Shown piece after piece: positions 40,668 to 51,349 of a stretch of DNA of 64,000 bases (position 1 is its first letter; each line of letters begins with the position of its first letter). The notes beneath the pieces were generated by a model, which ran no database searches, was not told the origin of the DNA, and saw nothing but the letters and a program-made list of their open reading frames with translations. The stretch lies in contig JAQMWT010000498.1 of assembly GCA_029834535.1 (NCBI GenBank), positions 59,738 to 123,737 of the forward strand, given 5' to 3'. The stretch is from Chrysophaeum taylorii. Taxonomy: Eukaryota > Sar > Pelagophyceae > Pelagomonadales > Pelagomonadaceae. Both the position numbers and the translations under genes were made by a program.

Positions 40668-43600
40668 TTAACAACTTGATGATGATGATGATGATGATGA
40701 TGATTCGCGAGCCCCGTCGCGTGCATCTTGGGTGCTTGTTTGTTTCCCCAGCACGGCCTTGACGACATCGGCAACGGAGAATTTGGCATGACTGGCACTG
40801 GAGTCTGAGTCGTCATCGCTGTATGAAGAAGTGGCATCGTCTTCGTCCTCGACGCATTTCCGTTTCGTCGCTTCGGACACCGCGTCACTGTGGATCATCG
40901 GACCGTCGAGGCTCTCCCGCAGAGCGCGCCTCTCGAGGACGGAGTCCATGACGCGATCGTAGATGTGGGACGGGAGGGCCCCGTGCTCGTCATCCACGTC
41001 GATAGCCTTGTCTCTCATGCGCTCGAACTGGTGTCTGGCGACGGCGAGGAGGCGGTCGTAGCACTCGCGGATGCGCGGGGCACGAGGGTCGAGACGCAGC
41101 ATGTTTGCCTTGGCCTCGCGCGCCTTGAGCGTCGCGTCCTCTTTCTTGAGGCACGCGAGCGCGCGGTCGGAGGCAGCAGTGGCGTGGTCGCAGTCGTCTC
41201 GAAGGAGTCGAGTCGCCTCTGCCGCGCGCCATTGGGGGGTCTTGAGTGCGCGTTGAGTTTGGAGCTCCGGATCGGCCGCAAGCGCGTCGCGGTGAGCCGC
41301 GCGCCGCGACAGAACCCGCGCTTCGAGGCGCTCGGCGCGGCGTCGCTCGACGTTGGCCTGGCGACCTTGCTGTTTCGCTCGGGCGAGTTCGAGGTTGGAT
41401 TCGGCCTCGTTGCCCGACGGAAGCGGTGGCAAAGGCGCTGCGAGGGCCTCGAGGAGCCATCGCGCGAGGCCCATGACGACCGAGAGCTTGCGAAAGGGCT
41501 TAAGGTCGTGCTGCGACCGCACGCGTCGAGACGACCACGCGCGACGCGCGAACGCCTCGGCACGGGCCGAGGCATTGGTGCAGTCGGCGTGCCGGTACCG
41601 CAGGAGCGTCACGAACTCGAAAACGCATTGTTCCTCGCGCGCATCGGGCGGAGGCGACGACGACGACTCCGGCTGCGGCGGAGCACTGTTGTCGTTGCTG
41701 GGGCCGCAGAGCGGGGGAGTCCAGTGGTACGAGAAAATGCCTTCTTCCTTGACGGTGCGCACGAGGAGCCCGAGGCTGACGACGCGCGCCTGCGTCGCAC
41801 GTCCCGTGAAGCCGACGATCTCAGTCTCGGGAGGGCCCTCGAGGCGAACGCGCCGAACATCGCTCGAGACGACGGCGCTGTACCAGCGGCTCTTGCGGAC
41901 CGTTGTCTCCCGGATGCCGCCGAAAGAGAATTTTGTGGCGGCGCTATTGCCGAATACGGCGACCTCGAAGCGGACGGCCTCGATAATCGTCCGGCCGAGT
42001 TCGAGCTCAAGCGCGACGAGGCGCTCGTGGGGCTCGACGTGGAACGTCTGTTGGGGACCGCTGCCACCATGGATTGGGTAGGCGAGGGTGTCGCCGTCGC
42101 CGACCACGGTTGCGCCGATCCCGAGGAGGCCGCGGCCGCGCCGCGAGACGACCTGGACCGCGCCAATCCGGCACCCCATCGGCACCGGTGGGTCGGCGAA
42201 CGCGACGGCTTCAAGCGCCAAGCTGTTCGGTCGTTCGGGTACCGCCGGAGGGACGGCGCTGTCTTGGCTCACGACGCGACCCCGCATCTCGAAGGCCTCG
42301 AGGAGCAGCTGCTTTTCGAGCCGGAGGCGTGCGGTAGTGTTGTGGCGAATCGTCAGGACGAACTTCTTGAAGCTCGGCCCGGTGCGGGCTTTGTGACGCA
42401 GGGCCGAGATTCGCCGCGCGTTCGCGCGTTGAAGACCGTAGAGTTGATCTTGGGCACGCCTGATCGCCACGAAAAGGCTGCGGTAACAACCGAGGTCGGC
42501 GTCGGCGCGCCGCAGCCACGCGATCTGTTTGTGGTCGAACTTGGAGGAGGCCTGGATGCCTGCCTCGCTCCGCAGCGCGTTGAAAACGAAGACCACGAAG
42601 CGCAGTTCGCGCCGGCGCTGGACGACGGCGCTCATGGCGCGCCATCGCACGCGGTTCTGGACATAGGTTGCCCAGCGCCGGTAGCACGCGCCGAGGCCGG
42701 AGAACTGCGAGGGCAGAGGGCGTACTTTGGCCGCGCAGGTGGTGGTGGCGGTGGTGGTGCCAAGGGTGGTGCAGGGTTCCTTGGTCGTCAGGAGCGCGAG
42801 GACCTTGCGCCGAGCGAGGTTCTTCTTGACGCCAGGCGTGCGCCAGGCAGCGTGGTTTGCGCACGTGCGCTGCCAGAGCGTCCAGACGTTGAACTTGATG
42901 CGCAACGCGCGGTAACGCGGCATGCTGCGGTCGTAGCGCCGCAGTCGCGCGCACAGCGCGAGGCGCCGCCGGAGGATCTGGCGTCGCAGGAGCGCAGCGG
43001 TCCGGCGCTCGGCCCAGGGCACGCGGAGCGCTCGGAAGACGTGCCGCTTGAGATCGCGGTCGTGCCCGCGCAATGCGTCCCCGCAAACGCGATCGACCGT
43101 GTCGACGAGTTCTCGCGCCGCGTGCTCGAAAAAGTTGTCGACGTAGTCTCTGAGTTTTTTTTTGGCATCGCTCAACCTTTTGTCCTTGACGGCGATAAAC
43201 GCGGCGACGCGTTCCTTCTCTTCTTTGCGCTCTCGCTCGATGGTCGCTTGAATTTCACGATCTTCGGCGATCGACGCGCGCACCCGCGCCGCGAGCTCGC
43301 GCGCCTCAGACAAGACCGCGTCGCAACGAGCCGCTTGCCGCTCTCGCTCGGCGTTTTCTTGTGCACGGAGGTCGTCAAGATCCGCGCGAGACGCGTCGTC
43401 GTTGGATGCCTTTGAGGAGTTGTCCAACGCAGCGTGTCTCGAGGAAGATCTCTTCTTCTTGATCCCCGCGATACGCACGGAAGCCCCGAACTGCATACGC
43501 GTTCGACTCGACGCGCGGCGGAGAAGATGCTTGTTGCTTCGGGTTCGCTCGAGAGTTTGTGTTTCGTCGTTTTCAGCTTTTTTCTTGTTTTCGAGAATCT

Positions 43601-46193
43601 CCTCTTTCTCGGCCTTGAGCTCGGCCGCGGCGACGACCCAGTTATGGAAAACTCTCGAGTAGCAGATGCGCGCGTACGCGAGGTCGGCGAGGTTCCGTTT
43701 GCGACGCTCGAGCGCGAACCACTGCAGCGACTTGAGCGCATTCGGTCCGCTGCGCCAGTACCTCATCCAGCACGCGGCGATCTCGCGCGGGAATACGGTT
43801 GCTTCGAAGTACGGGATCAACTGCAGGCACAGATCACGCTGGTCCAAAGTGCCGAAGTCTGGTGGCGGGAGGGCCGGGGGCTTGGCGCGTCGCTCGTCGA
43901 AGGTAGCGAGGTCCTTTTCTTTGGCACGCCGCTTGGAGCCCTTCACCTTGCGCGAGTCGCACGCCATTGTTCGACGCGTCTCGTCGTCCGCGCGGATTTG
44001 GCGAAACCACGATGCTGCCAAGAGACGACACTGTTTGGCGAGGCACACCCAAAAGCGCCAGACGGCGAGCGCCCGCCCGAGACGCTCGCGCAAGATCCGC
44101 CGCAACAACATGGCGCCACCTTTGGGTCGGCGGAACCAACGAAGACGTACGCGCCGCCGATCCTTCGCGTAGTGGTGCCAGATTCCGAGATGCGCAGAGA
44201 TCGCAGCCTGCCAGGTGCGGCTATAGTGCTTGTCGGCGCGACGACGATCTTTCCGCCGCTTTGCCGCAGTCCGATTCCATGCGCGAATGTGGCGGATTTT
44301 CACGTACGCGATCCACGTCGCGCGCAGCACTTTGGCCTTGTGGCGTGCGATGATTTGTAACCTGGTTTGCTTGCGCCACGTGTAGAGCGGCCAGAAGACA
44401 ACGCGGAAGAGATTTCGGCGGTACAAGATGCCCTTAACCCAGTGTCGCCAGGCCACGATCTTGCGGAGGCATCGACGGCGCGTTTCGGCCAACTTGAGCG
44501 CGCGCGCCGCCCACGGGTCGAACACGCACCGCAGACACGTGTGCTCGCACCGGAGCCACAACGCTCGGGCGCGCGCAAATTTTTTCGCGTGGGCATGTCC
44601 CCGCCACGCCGCCTGCAGCCGCTCGGCGCAGTAGACGTAGCAAGTCTCGACAATCTCTTTCGCGCTCAGCCCGCCAAAGCCCATACCCTCGCGCGCGCAG
44701 TTGAACAGACACTCCCGGACCCCGGGTCTGTGCAAATGGACGTGGCCGCAAGAAGCATACGACACCGCGGCCGCTGCGAGGCCCGCCTTCCTCCCCTTGC
44801 GACCGGCTTCCATCGCGTACTCGAGGGCCGTCTGTCGTTGTCGCGTCGTGAACGCTGGCTGCTTCTTACGGACTCGCGGCGGCCAATCGCTGAACGCCTT
44901 TTCGAGATCATCCACAACCCATTGTCGATTTTCTCGCAGCTGCTTCGCTTTGGCTGCCTCGCGTTCCTTGCGCATGGCTTCGTTGCTCGCGCGGGTCGCG
45001 ATCTCGGCGCTGAAATACTCTCGCACGTCCGCCAGATCCGCCTCGGAAGGTCTAAGCGCTGCCTTGAATTCGTCGTATCCCAGACGCGTGTCGTATTTCT
45101 TCCGGTCATCGTCTCGCATGTCGCACAGCGTCCAGCGCTCCGCGTTCGCCGTCCCGGCGACGACGCGCGACGTTTCTTCGAGCCATCTCGGGAGCCGGGA
45201 CTCCAGGAGCCGGACGATCATGACGTCAGTCAGACCGATCGCCCGCAGAAAAATCGGAAGCGACGATGCCGCCACAAATCCCTCGTGATCCATCAAGTGC
45301 GATGGCAGCGAGCGGGCGTTCTGCGTTGTTGGCCACGACACGTCGTCGATTTCGGTTTTAGGCATCCGAAAATACTCGACGACACTCGGCCACTCCCAAA
45401 GCGTTATTCTGAGCGCGTCCCGTGCGATCTTATATTTGAGATCCAGCAATGCCTGGTGACCCTTGCGCTCGGGTACCTTGAACCTCTGGACCACCGCCGC
45501 GAGGCGCAAGTTGCGTCGGAACTTGCGATAGAGCTCGTGCTTCCCCCTCGCGTCGTCGTCGTCACTTTTGTCGTTGTTGTCGTCGTTGACAACCTGCGCG
45601 GCGGGTTCGTCGTTATCGTCGGCAGCTCGTTGTTCTTGAATAATCTCCTCCACTGGAGTCGTTGGTTCTCCTCGTCGTTCGAAAGCCAGGCGACGCTCGG
45701 GTGACGCGCGTTGTGGCGTCTTGGCCAAGTACGTGGACAGCAGCTCTTCGTACCATCCCGAGTCCGGAACTTGCCAATGCCCGGACGATTGAAGTTTTTG
45801 TCGCAGTTTGTGCGGCAGAATTCTTCTCCTCGGCGGCGCCCCCGCCGCGCTCAAACAACTCGGGCGGCCCTGGGTTCCGACATCGAATGTGGGCGGGATG
45901 TCCCACGGCGACGAGGTTGTCAATGGCCTCTTTCGCCTCGTGCGAGGGATGGATCTCGTCTCGTACCACGCGCTCTGTTTGAGACCTTCGCGCAATGCCG
46001 TTGGCCGGCGCCTTGCTGCGCTCGAGACCACGCGTCGAGCATCAGTGGTCACTCCGGAAGAAGCCTCGAGCAGCAATTGGCGATGGCGCTCCTGGGTCCG
46101 CCGCGCAGCGTAGGAGAGCGCCGACGGCGCGGTGCCTATGCGCGGCTGGTCCAATGGGCCTGCGCTCGGCGTCGAGTGCATCGTCGGATACAT
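40668..46193 (-). CDS. Giant Sfi1/IQ-repeat-like protein with jacalin-like module
   Basis: 1841 aa in one open frame from the ATG at 46193. The central part (residues about 500-760) is built of Trp- and Arg-rich helices with IQ/Sfi1-type spacing: ERLQAAWRGHAHAKKFARAR, LRKIVAWRHWVKGILYRRN and KVLRATWIAYVKIRHIRAW. Such repeats bind centrin or calmodulin. A long coiled coil covers about 920-1060. Residues about 1331-1470 look like a jacalin-type beta-prism (DTLAYPIHGGSGPQQTFHV with IIEAVRFEVAVFGNSAATKF). The C-terminus ends in poly-Ser encoded by a (CAT/ATG)n microsatellite at 40676-40704. A centrosome, basal-body or flagellar role is inferred. It could contain small in-frame introns I did not see. 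Confidence 0.7.
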   Translation of the reverse strand: MYPTMHSTPSAGPLDQPRIGTAPSALSYAARRTQERHRQLLLEASSGVTTDARRVVSSAARRRPTALREGLKQSAWYETRSIPRTRRKRPLTTSSPWDIPPTFDVGTQGRPSCLSAAGAPPRRRILPHKLRQKLQSSGHWQVPDSGWYEELLSTYLAKTPQRASPERRLAFERRGEPTTPVEEIIQEQRAADDNDEPAAQVVNDDNNDKSDDDDARGKHELYRKFRRNLRLAAVVQRFKVPERKGHQALLDLKYKIARDALRITLWEWPSVVEYFRMPKTEIDDVSWPTTQNARSLPSHLMDHEGFVAASSLPIFLRAIGLTDVMIVRLLESRLPRWLEETSRVVAGTANAERWTLCDMRDDDRKKYDTRLGYDEFKAALRPSEADLADVREYFSAEIATRASNEAMRKEREAAKAKQLRENRQWVVDDLEKAFSDWPPRVRKKQPAFTTRQRQTALEYAMEAGRKGRKAGLAAAAVSYASCGHVHLHRPGVRECLFNCAREGMGFGGLSAKEIVETCYVYCAERLQAAWRGHAHAKKFARARALWLRCEHTCLRCVFDPWAARALKLAETRRRCLRKIVAWRHWVKGILYRRNLFRVVFWPLYTWRKQTRLQIIARHKAKVLRATWIAYVKIRHIRAWNRTAAKRRKDRRRADKHYSRTWQAAISAHLGIWHHYAKDRRRVRLRWFRRPKGGAMLLRRILRERLGRALAVWRFWVCLAKQCRLLAASWFRQIRADDETRRTMACDSRKVKGSKRRAKEKDLATFDERRAKPPALPPPDFGTLDQRDLCLQLIPYFEATVFPREIAACWMRYWRSGPNALKSLQWFALERRKRNLADLAYARICYSRVFHNWVVAAAELKAEKEEILENKKKAENDETQTLERTRSNKHLLRRASSRTRMQFGASVRIAGIKKKRSSSRHAALDNSSKASNDDASRADLDDLRAQENAERERQAARCDAVLSEARELAARVRASIAEDREIQATIERERKEEKERVAAFIAVKDKRLSDAKKKLRDYVDNFFEHAARELVDTVDRVCGDALRGHDRDLKRHVFRALRVPWAERRTAALLRRQILRRRLALCARLRRYDRSMPRYRALRIKFNVWTLWQRTCANHAAWRTPGVKKNLARRKVLALLTTKEPCTTLGTTTATTTCAAKVRPLPSQFSGLGACYRRWATYVQNRVRWRAMSAVVQRRRELRFVVFVFNALRSEAGIQASSKFDHKQIAWLRRADADLGCYRSLFVAIRRAQDQLYGLQRANARRISALRHKARTGPSFKKFVLTIRHNTTARLRLEKQLLLEAFEMRGRVVSQDSAVPPAVPERPNSLALEAVAFADPPVPMGCRIGAVQVVSRRGRGLLGIGATVVGDGDTLAYPIHGGSGPQQTFHVEPHERLVALELELGRTIIEAVRFEVAVFGNSAATKFSFGGIRETTVRKSRWYSAVVSSDVRRVRLEGPPETEIVGFTGRATQARVVSLGLLVRTVKEEGIFSYHWTPPLCGPSNDNSAPPQPESSSSPPPDAREEQCVFEFVTLLRYRHADCTNASARAEAFARRAWSSRRVRSQHDLKPFRKLSVVMGLARWLLEALAAPLPPLPSGNEAESNLELARAKQQGRQANVERRRAERLEARVLSRRAAHRDALAADPELQTQRALKTPQWRAAEATRLLRDDCDHATAASDRALACLKKEDATLKAREAKANMLRLDPRAPRIRECYDRLLAVARHQFERMRDKAIDVDDEHGALPSHIYDRVMDSVLERRALRESLDGPMIHSDAVSEATKRKCVEDEDDATSSYSDDDSDSSASHAKFSVADVVKAVLGKQTSTQDARDGARESSSSSSSSSSC

Positions 46194-46540
46194 TAGTACG
46201 ATATCTGTAGGTCAAAGAAGTGCAACCCGTGCAACCAGCAGCAACAACTTAGTCTGAAAACTAACTTTGTTTTCTTCTGGTCTGCTCTCGGCCTGTCGCA
46301 ACCTTCGAGACGTTCTCGCACCACGACATCACGTGCGAACTCGAATCAGAGGAGGTAGCGCGTGGCGAGAGTCCAAGAAGGAGCGCCAGGAGGCCTCCTA
46401 GGTTCGTCACCGCGACGGTGACCACAAAATACACCGTCGAGTTGATGTTGAAGTGCATCGCGAGCATGTGCGCGGTAATCGAGGTCTACTCGCTCGATGT
46501 CGTCGCGCTGATGCGGCTACGCGAGGCACGACGGCCGCAG
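46194..46540. other. Region upstream of the glycosyltransferase-like locus
   Basis: 347 bp. A reverse frame at 46261-46467 begins MLAMHFNINSTVYFVVTVAV and has one strong membrane segment (68 aa). It might be the 3' end of an otherwise unseen gene or chance, and a stop lies just upstream in its frame. 5' exons of the glycosyltransferase could also be here. Confidence 0.3.
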
Positions 46541-47350
46541 CAAGGACGTTTACGTCATCGACGCGACACGCTTGATCTCCTCCATCCATCAGCAGCAACA
46601 CATCCGACGTGCGTGGTTGCTTTCTCAGGCGAGGCCGCTCGCAGACACGGCCATCAACGCGTACAAACCGATCACGTTGCTCGAGAGTCACAGTCCGCAC
46701 CCTGACGCCGTATTCTTGTTTGTCGACGCCGACGTCGTGTTTCTTCGACCGATTTCCGAGGTCGGTCTTCGCCGTCCATGAGTGTGCGCTGCCGTCCAGA
46801 GCCGGGGTGTGCTGGCGCTGTTGGACGGTACGTGGGAACTTATATCCTTGGGTCACCCACCATCGACTCAGGGCCGTCGCAGCGGGTTGACCTGTGCCCC
46901 CTTCCAGATCAACGTGGGATTTTTCGAGTTCTTCTGCGGTAGCGGAAAAAAACGATGGGAACTTACGGAGACGTGGCTCCGGCACCTCCACCCTGTCAAT
47001 GAAAGTGCGCAACAGGCCAATAACCTCCTCAGCACGCGCGCCGAGGAGAACGAGCAGGCCGTGTTCAATGCCTTCCTCGCCGCCGCAGCTCCGTCACCTG
47101 CCGCCCGTTCACCCGCTATGTCGACGGCTGGCAGCTTGGACAGCAGCCGCACCGCCCTCGTCCCGCGCCAACTGGCTCGGGCAATTCCCCAATAAAATCG
47201 AGCTCTACAAGACCCTCGGCGCGTGGCATCCCAACGCAGTGGCCAAAGACCAGATCGCCCTCTGGGGATCGTCCTCTGGGCCGCGCCGTGCGCCCCAGCC
47301 AGCACAATCGTCGACACCACTTTGGCACGAGGAAACGCGTGGATCGACAG
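46541..47350 (+). pseudogene. Glycosyltransferase-like (nucleotide-diphospho-sugar transferase) locus, broken or multi-exon
   Basis: Segment 46541-46760 encodes DVYVIDATRLISSIHQQQH and FLFVDADVVFLRPISE, whose DADVVF is a DXD metal/nucleotide-sugar motif. A 39-nt intron (46761-46799, GTCGGT...TCCAG) leads in phase into 46800 onward: RGVLALLDGTW, APFQINVGFFEFFCGSGKKR and ENEQAVFNAFL. Around 47090-47165 the frame must change again to reach NWLGQFPNKIELYKTLGAWH and PNAVAKDQIALWG. I could not find a canonical intron with the right phase there, so either a frameshift has killed the gene or an intron is atypical. No N-terminal anchor exon is identified. Confidence 0.4.
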
Positions 47351-48430
47351 CCAGCCAGCGGACCCCCCTCGTTAGATGTAGCGGATTTCATTTCTTTTGA
47401 AGGGGGAATTGAAGCGGGCCTGGAGACGGTGGCATGGTGTTCAGTGGGGGAGAGGGCACGCGCTCGCCCATGGGAGATGCGACAGTTGACATAGCGCCGG
47501 ACTTGGCGCGAAGAACCGCGGACATACCGTAGGTATACCAACATCTATTGCTGGTTTGATCCGTGCAGGTAGGTGATCGTACTGCGCCTGAACAGACAGA
47601 GCTGTTTTTGCACTCCGGACTTCATTTTTCGTTCTTCTTTGCCGCCGTGGTAGAGCTTCTTGGGAGCGGGACGTTCCTCGATCCCTTCCCGCCTAACGGG
47701 CGCAGCTAGATTAGTAGGAATCTTCGCCAAGGCTAATGGCTCGAACAAGGCTGTGGTCTCTCCAGCGTGTTGAGGACCGGCTCTCATCCCATTCACGTTT
47801 GGCACCTCGGGTTCATTTCTTTCGCATTCGGGAAGAATTCGGCAAAACTCACTCGCCGCGGTGGTTGTTATGTTATTCCCCACCCCTCCGCAGATAACTA
47901 ACTAACTAACTTCAGACCTCTCCCGAGCATGGGGGCCAGGCCGGACCGACAGGAGCCAGTCCGGAATCACGGGCCTGTAGACGAGGAGCGCCGAAAGGTC
48001 GGTCGGCGGAGAGTGAGTGACCATCAAGCTTGTTGCCGTGCGACGAGGAGACCGCGATGTGACTGACAACCAACTCGTCGATAACCTTCCGTCTTCGCCC
48101 CCCGGCCATACCCCGTCCCACTGCGAACGTTCCGGCTGCCAACCGGCCCGCCCGGGAGGATTTCCCTTACCCCCTCTACAGATGAAAATAATAATACTTA
48201 ACCTGGCAAAAACGGTACAGAAGTTTGCGAATTTTTTACAAACTTCGTTACTGGAATGAGTCAGAGCACTAAAAAAACTCTACCGGAATCTCTCAGGCTG
48301 TCGTCACGACTTAGTCACGCTGCAACCAGCGAGTACGCTACGCGCTCGGAATGGTCGAGGCAGCGCCGGCTCACATCGCAGCGGTTTTCTAGTGCCACGC
48401 TGCGACTAGATTCTAGAGAATCGCTTTGGG
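47351..48430. other. Intergenic, includes one dispersed repeat copy
   Basis: 1.08 kb without a recognised gene. The reverse frame 47545-47883 starts with GTG and has no familiar motif. The dispersed repeat at 47896-48160 is listed separately. Confidence 0.5.
47896..48160 (+). repeat. Dispersed repeat, about 265 bp (copy 1)
   Basis: Begins with CTAACTAACTAACTTCAGAC and continues through CCGGAATCACGGGCCTGTAG to CTGCGAACGTTCCGGCTGCC. Nearly identical to 59643-59912, with a few substitutions and small indels. A third partial match (about 90 bp, the distal end) lies at about 56740-56830. Two near-identical copies 11.7 kb apart suggest a mobile or subtelomeric element. It encodes no obvious protein. 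Confidence 0.85.
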
Positions 48431-49678
48431 ATGGGGGAGACAGCATCGTGCAAGGCGGTTTGGCTGGCGGTGCTGGTGGCATCCTGGTGGGTCGGCGGCG
48501 CCATGGATGCCAAGGAACTCGAGGCGGTTGTCGCACGGTGGCGCCCCCCCTCCGTGCACCTGGACCCGGCCGTCGCGCGGCGCCGATTGTACGACCTTGG
48601 GGAGCTGACGGCGCGCGACGATGCGAACATTCTCAACGGAACGTGCAAGTGTCCTTACGCCGCCTCCCGGTGCGATACAGCGACAATTTACAACAATTCG
48701 ATGCTCTTCGTGGATGACGAGTCTGAGCCAATGTTGCTTCTCATGAAGCGGCCCATGCCACTCGACACAGCGTCTGCTGGTAACGACGCTTGCCAGGAGA
48801 TCGACGGCATTGAACTCTGCCTAAACGCGTCGTGCGTGCCCGAACCTAACTATCTCATTTACGATTGTGACAAGCTCACGGAGACACTGCTCGGTGTCGC
48901 CGCATGGCGTGCGCATGAGCTCGCGGTCGACGACATAAACAACACCTTAAGAGAAGTTCTTGGACTCACGGGCAACGACGACGCCTTTGGCAACCTAAGT
49001 CTCGAGGTGATACTCGTATATGCGCTCCTCGAGCAGACGAGATATTACTCGTGCAGCGGCGGCTGCAATCTCTACCGGGAATGCGCCGCATTGTGTGCCG
49101 ACACGGCGACCGACTACCGAGACCAGGCGATCGCGACTCTCGCCGCTTCGGACGACTGCACTGGCACCGTCCCATTCCTCGAGCCCACTGTCATCCCGAC
49201 GACATACATTTCTTCAATACCCACGGTTGATCATTTCCCAGCGCCTTCTATTGGTCCGGTTTCAGCGCCCACAGCTGGCCTGATCGCAGCGCCTGCTACT
49301 CAAGCACCGACGCTGAGACTCTCTGAGGCACCCAAACCGTATATCCTCGACGCCAACTCGTTGACGAGCGGTACATCGAAAAAAAAAGGCAGCGCGCTCA
49401 CAGCCGGTGCCGTCGTCGGTATCGTGGTTGGTGGTGTCATTTTCGTTCTCGTCTGCTGTGTGTGTTGCATGTTCTTCACACGAAGAAAAAATCGTCGCGA
49501 GAATAATGAAAACGACGGCAGCACAAAGCCAGTTGTCGTTCAAGCCAGCGAGCCTGCCGCTCCCGAAGCCGTGGACGTCGTCTACACCGATCCAGATGCT
49601 GCGCCCAAGTCAGAAGAAGCCGCCACTCTCGTCCCAACCCCGGGGGCTAAGGCAAAAATCGAAGAGGCCGACCTCTAG
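48431..49678 (+). CDS. Type I membrane protein with Cys-rich ectodomain
   Basis: 415 aa. The start is MGETASCKAVWLAVLVASWW (signal peptide). The ectodomain carries about 16 cysteines (NGTCKCPYAASRCDTATIYN, LCLNASCVPEPNYLIYDCD, YYSCSGGCNLYRECAALCAD) and several N-glycosylation sequons. A Pro/Ser/Thr/Ala-rich stalk (about 255-310) precedes one membrane span (about 324-348, VVGIVVGGVIFVLVCCVCCM), then RRKNRR and an acidic tail. The plan is that of a cell-surface adhesin or receptor. The family is not recognised. A polymorphic (A)7 at 49379-49386 lies just before the span. Confidence 0.7.
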   Translation: MGETASCKAVWLAVLVASWWVGGAMDAKELEAVVARWRPPSVHLDPAVARRRLYDLGELTARDDANILNGTCKCPYAASRCDTATIYNNSMLFVDDESEPMLLLMKRPMPLDTASAGNDACQEIDGIELCLNASCVPEPNYLIYDCDKLTETLLGVAAWRAHELAVDDINNTLREVLGLTGNDDAFGNLSLEVILVYALLEQTRYYSCSGGCNLYRECAALCADTATDYRDQAIATLAASDDCTGTVPFLEPTVIPTTYISSIPTVDHFPAPSIGPVSAPTAGLIAAPATQAPTLRLSEAPKPYILDANSLTSGTSKKKGSALTAGAVVGIVVGGVIFVLVCCVCCMFFTRRKNRRENNENDGSTKPVVVQASEPAAPEAVDVVYTDPDAAPKSEEAATLVPTPGAKAKIEEADL

Positions 49679-51349
49679 CCAGTGCCAGTTATTAGCTGGC
49701 GCGCCTTGGCTGTGTCAAAATGCGCGCGGGACGCGACCCCGTCCGCCGTGGCCGAGCCTGTTCTTAGACTTGCCACTCGAAGGTCCATCGACATCAAGCA
49801 AGAGAGTGCGCGGATCTCCTCGATGGATGATGATGTAAATGGGCGTCCAGTTACGCGACGTCCCGGAAAGTGAGGAAGTATCACCCCTCCCTGGGCTTCC
49901 TAATAAAACTCCCGACCGTGATTATTGGCGACGCCGGGCAGAAAAGTGCGCGCACAACCCGAGCGCAGGTGTTGTAAGAATCAGGTGGTGAGAATACATA
50001 GAAACACGCATCGCAATCGTCGTCTCTGTGGTCTGTCTGTAAACGGACTGCACGACTGCAACTACACTCGATGATTTTCGTCTCTGTCCACCTGGTTCGT
50101 CGCCTCTCGAGAGATGGCGTTTATGCCAAGACAACCTCAGGTTGTGGTATACAAGCAGGCTTTCAGCATCGGAGATCACGTGCACGCTCGCTGGACCAGC
50201 ATAAGGGTGCACAATAGATGATGGCTAGAGTCCGATTGACTTCGCTCTAATGGACCGCGGAAGAGCGCGTCGTCGATGGAATGAGACGTGATGAAACAAA
50301 CGCGACAGGCTGGCAGAGGCTGTATGCAGAAGGCGAGCGGCATGATAATGTCTTGGGTGAGTCGCAACTGACTGCAGTCGAGAACAAATCCACATGTGGA
50401 TGGATGGATGGATGGATGGATGGAAACCACCAAGGACACGAAGCCTGATATCGCCACTGCAATGTTGTAGAGATTGAAGTTCTAATGAAGGGACCACCAC
50501 TTGATGGCGAGCATCGTCGTCGGCACGCGCAAGCGACTACCTCCCACTTTTTTTCCCTTCACTTGCACGCAGCCCGACCTCAAAGCAGCGACTGGGACTT
50601 GGTATGTCGGGCGTTGATTGTGGGCGTCATCCTGTACCTCGACGGGCACCAAGATGTCAGTCACACCCGCTTTGCACTACGAATGGTATCAGGCGTTTAC
50701 GTTATCTCACGAGTTCAAAATCCAAAGCCCGAGCGACTGCCATTTTCTCTCAGTCGTCCTTATCAAACAAACTCGGAGAAAACTGCAATCGAGATGTGCA
50801 CATGAATCAACGAACACAGCCCACTCACTGGTATATATACATAGGAGGTGTACTAAAAATGGAACGTGATTAATTTTAGATTGGCGGGCCAATGCGCCCA
50901 CCCCGACGCTTCACGAATAATAAAAACAGAAACCGAGAGGACACTCGTCCAAGCCTGCATATGCTCTGATGGAATCTAACTAAGCATTCCTGGGGTTTGT
51001 TGACGAACGACGGGTTAACAAACAATCAAGCCTTGGCACCGCCGACATTGCAGCACCGTGCTGCGAGGGGTCGGTTTCTCCAGCAATCTCCCTTCCTTCC
51101 TTCCTTCCGCGTGGTTGCGATAATCTGAAACCTTATTATACGTCGTCGTATCACAAAAAAAAAGCTATGATCCCGCCGCAAGATCCGGCAACAGAAGAAG
51201 TCGTAAACGCCGTTGTCGTCGTCGTCGTCGTCGTCGAGCAAAAGGAAGCAGTCGTCGTTCGACAGGACATACGGCTTCGCTTGGTCGAAAAAGTAAGTGG
51301 ACGACGAACGAAGGAGAAAGTCCTTGCTGTTGATGAGGGCACGGTCAGT
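49679..51349. other. Gene-poor 1.7-kb stretch
   Basis: No gene is recognised; short frames only. It contains a (GGAT) microsatellite at 50397-50421, a (CCTT) run at 51087-51107 and a (GTC) run at 51211-51235 close to the cyclin gene 3' end. Confidence 0.5.

Noticed and set aside
40890-43415. 841-codon plus-strand frame opposite the giant Sfi1-like gene
   Set aside because: Same reason: antisense shadow of a long GC-rich gene, starts late and shows no domain.
46261-46467. Reverse 68-codon frame with one strong membrane segment
   Set aside because: Upstream in-frame stop, no homology recognised, lies next to a broken locus; kept only as a note in the intergenic entry.
47545-47883. Reverse frame of 112 codons with Lys/Glu-rich end
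   Set aside because: Starts on GTG and has no family motif; not called as a gene.
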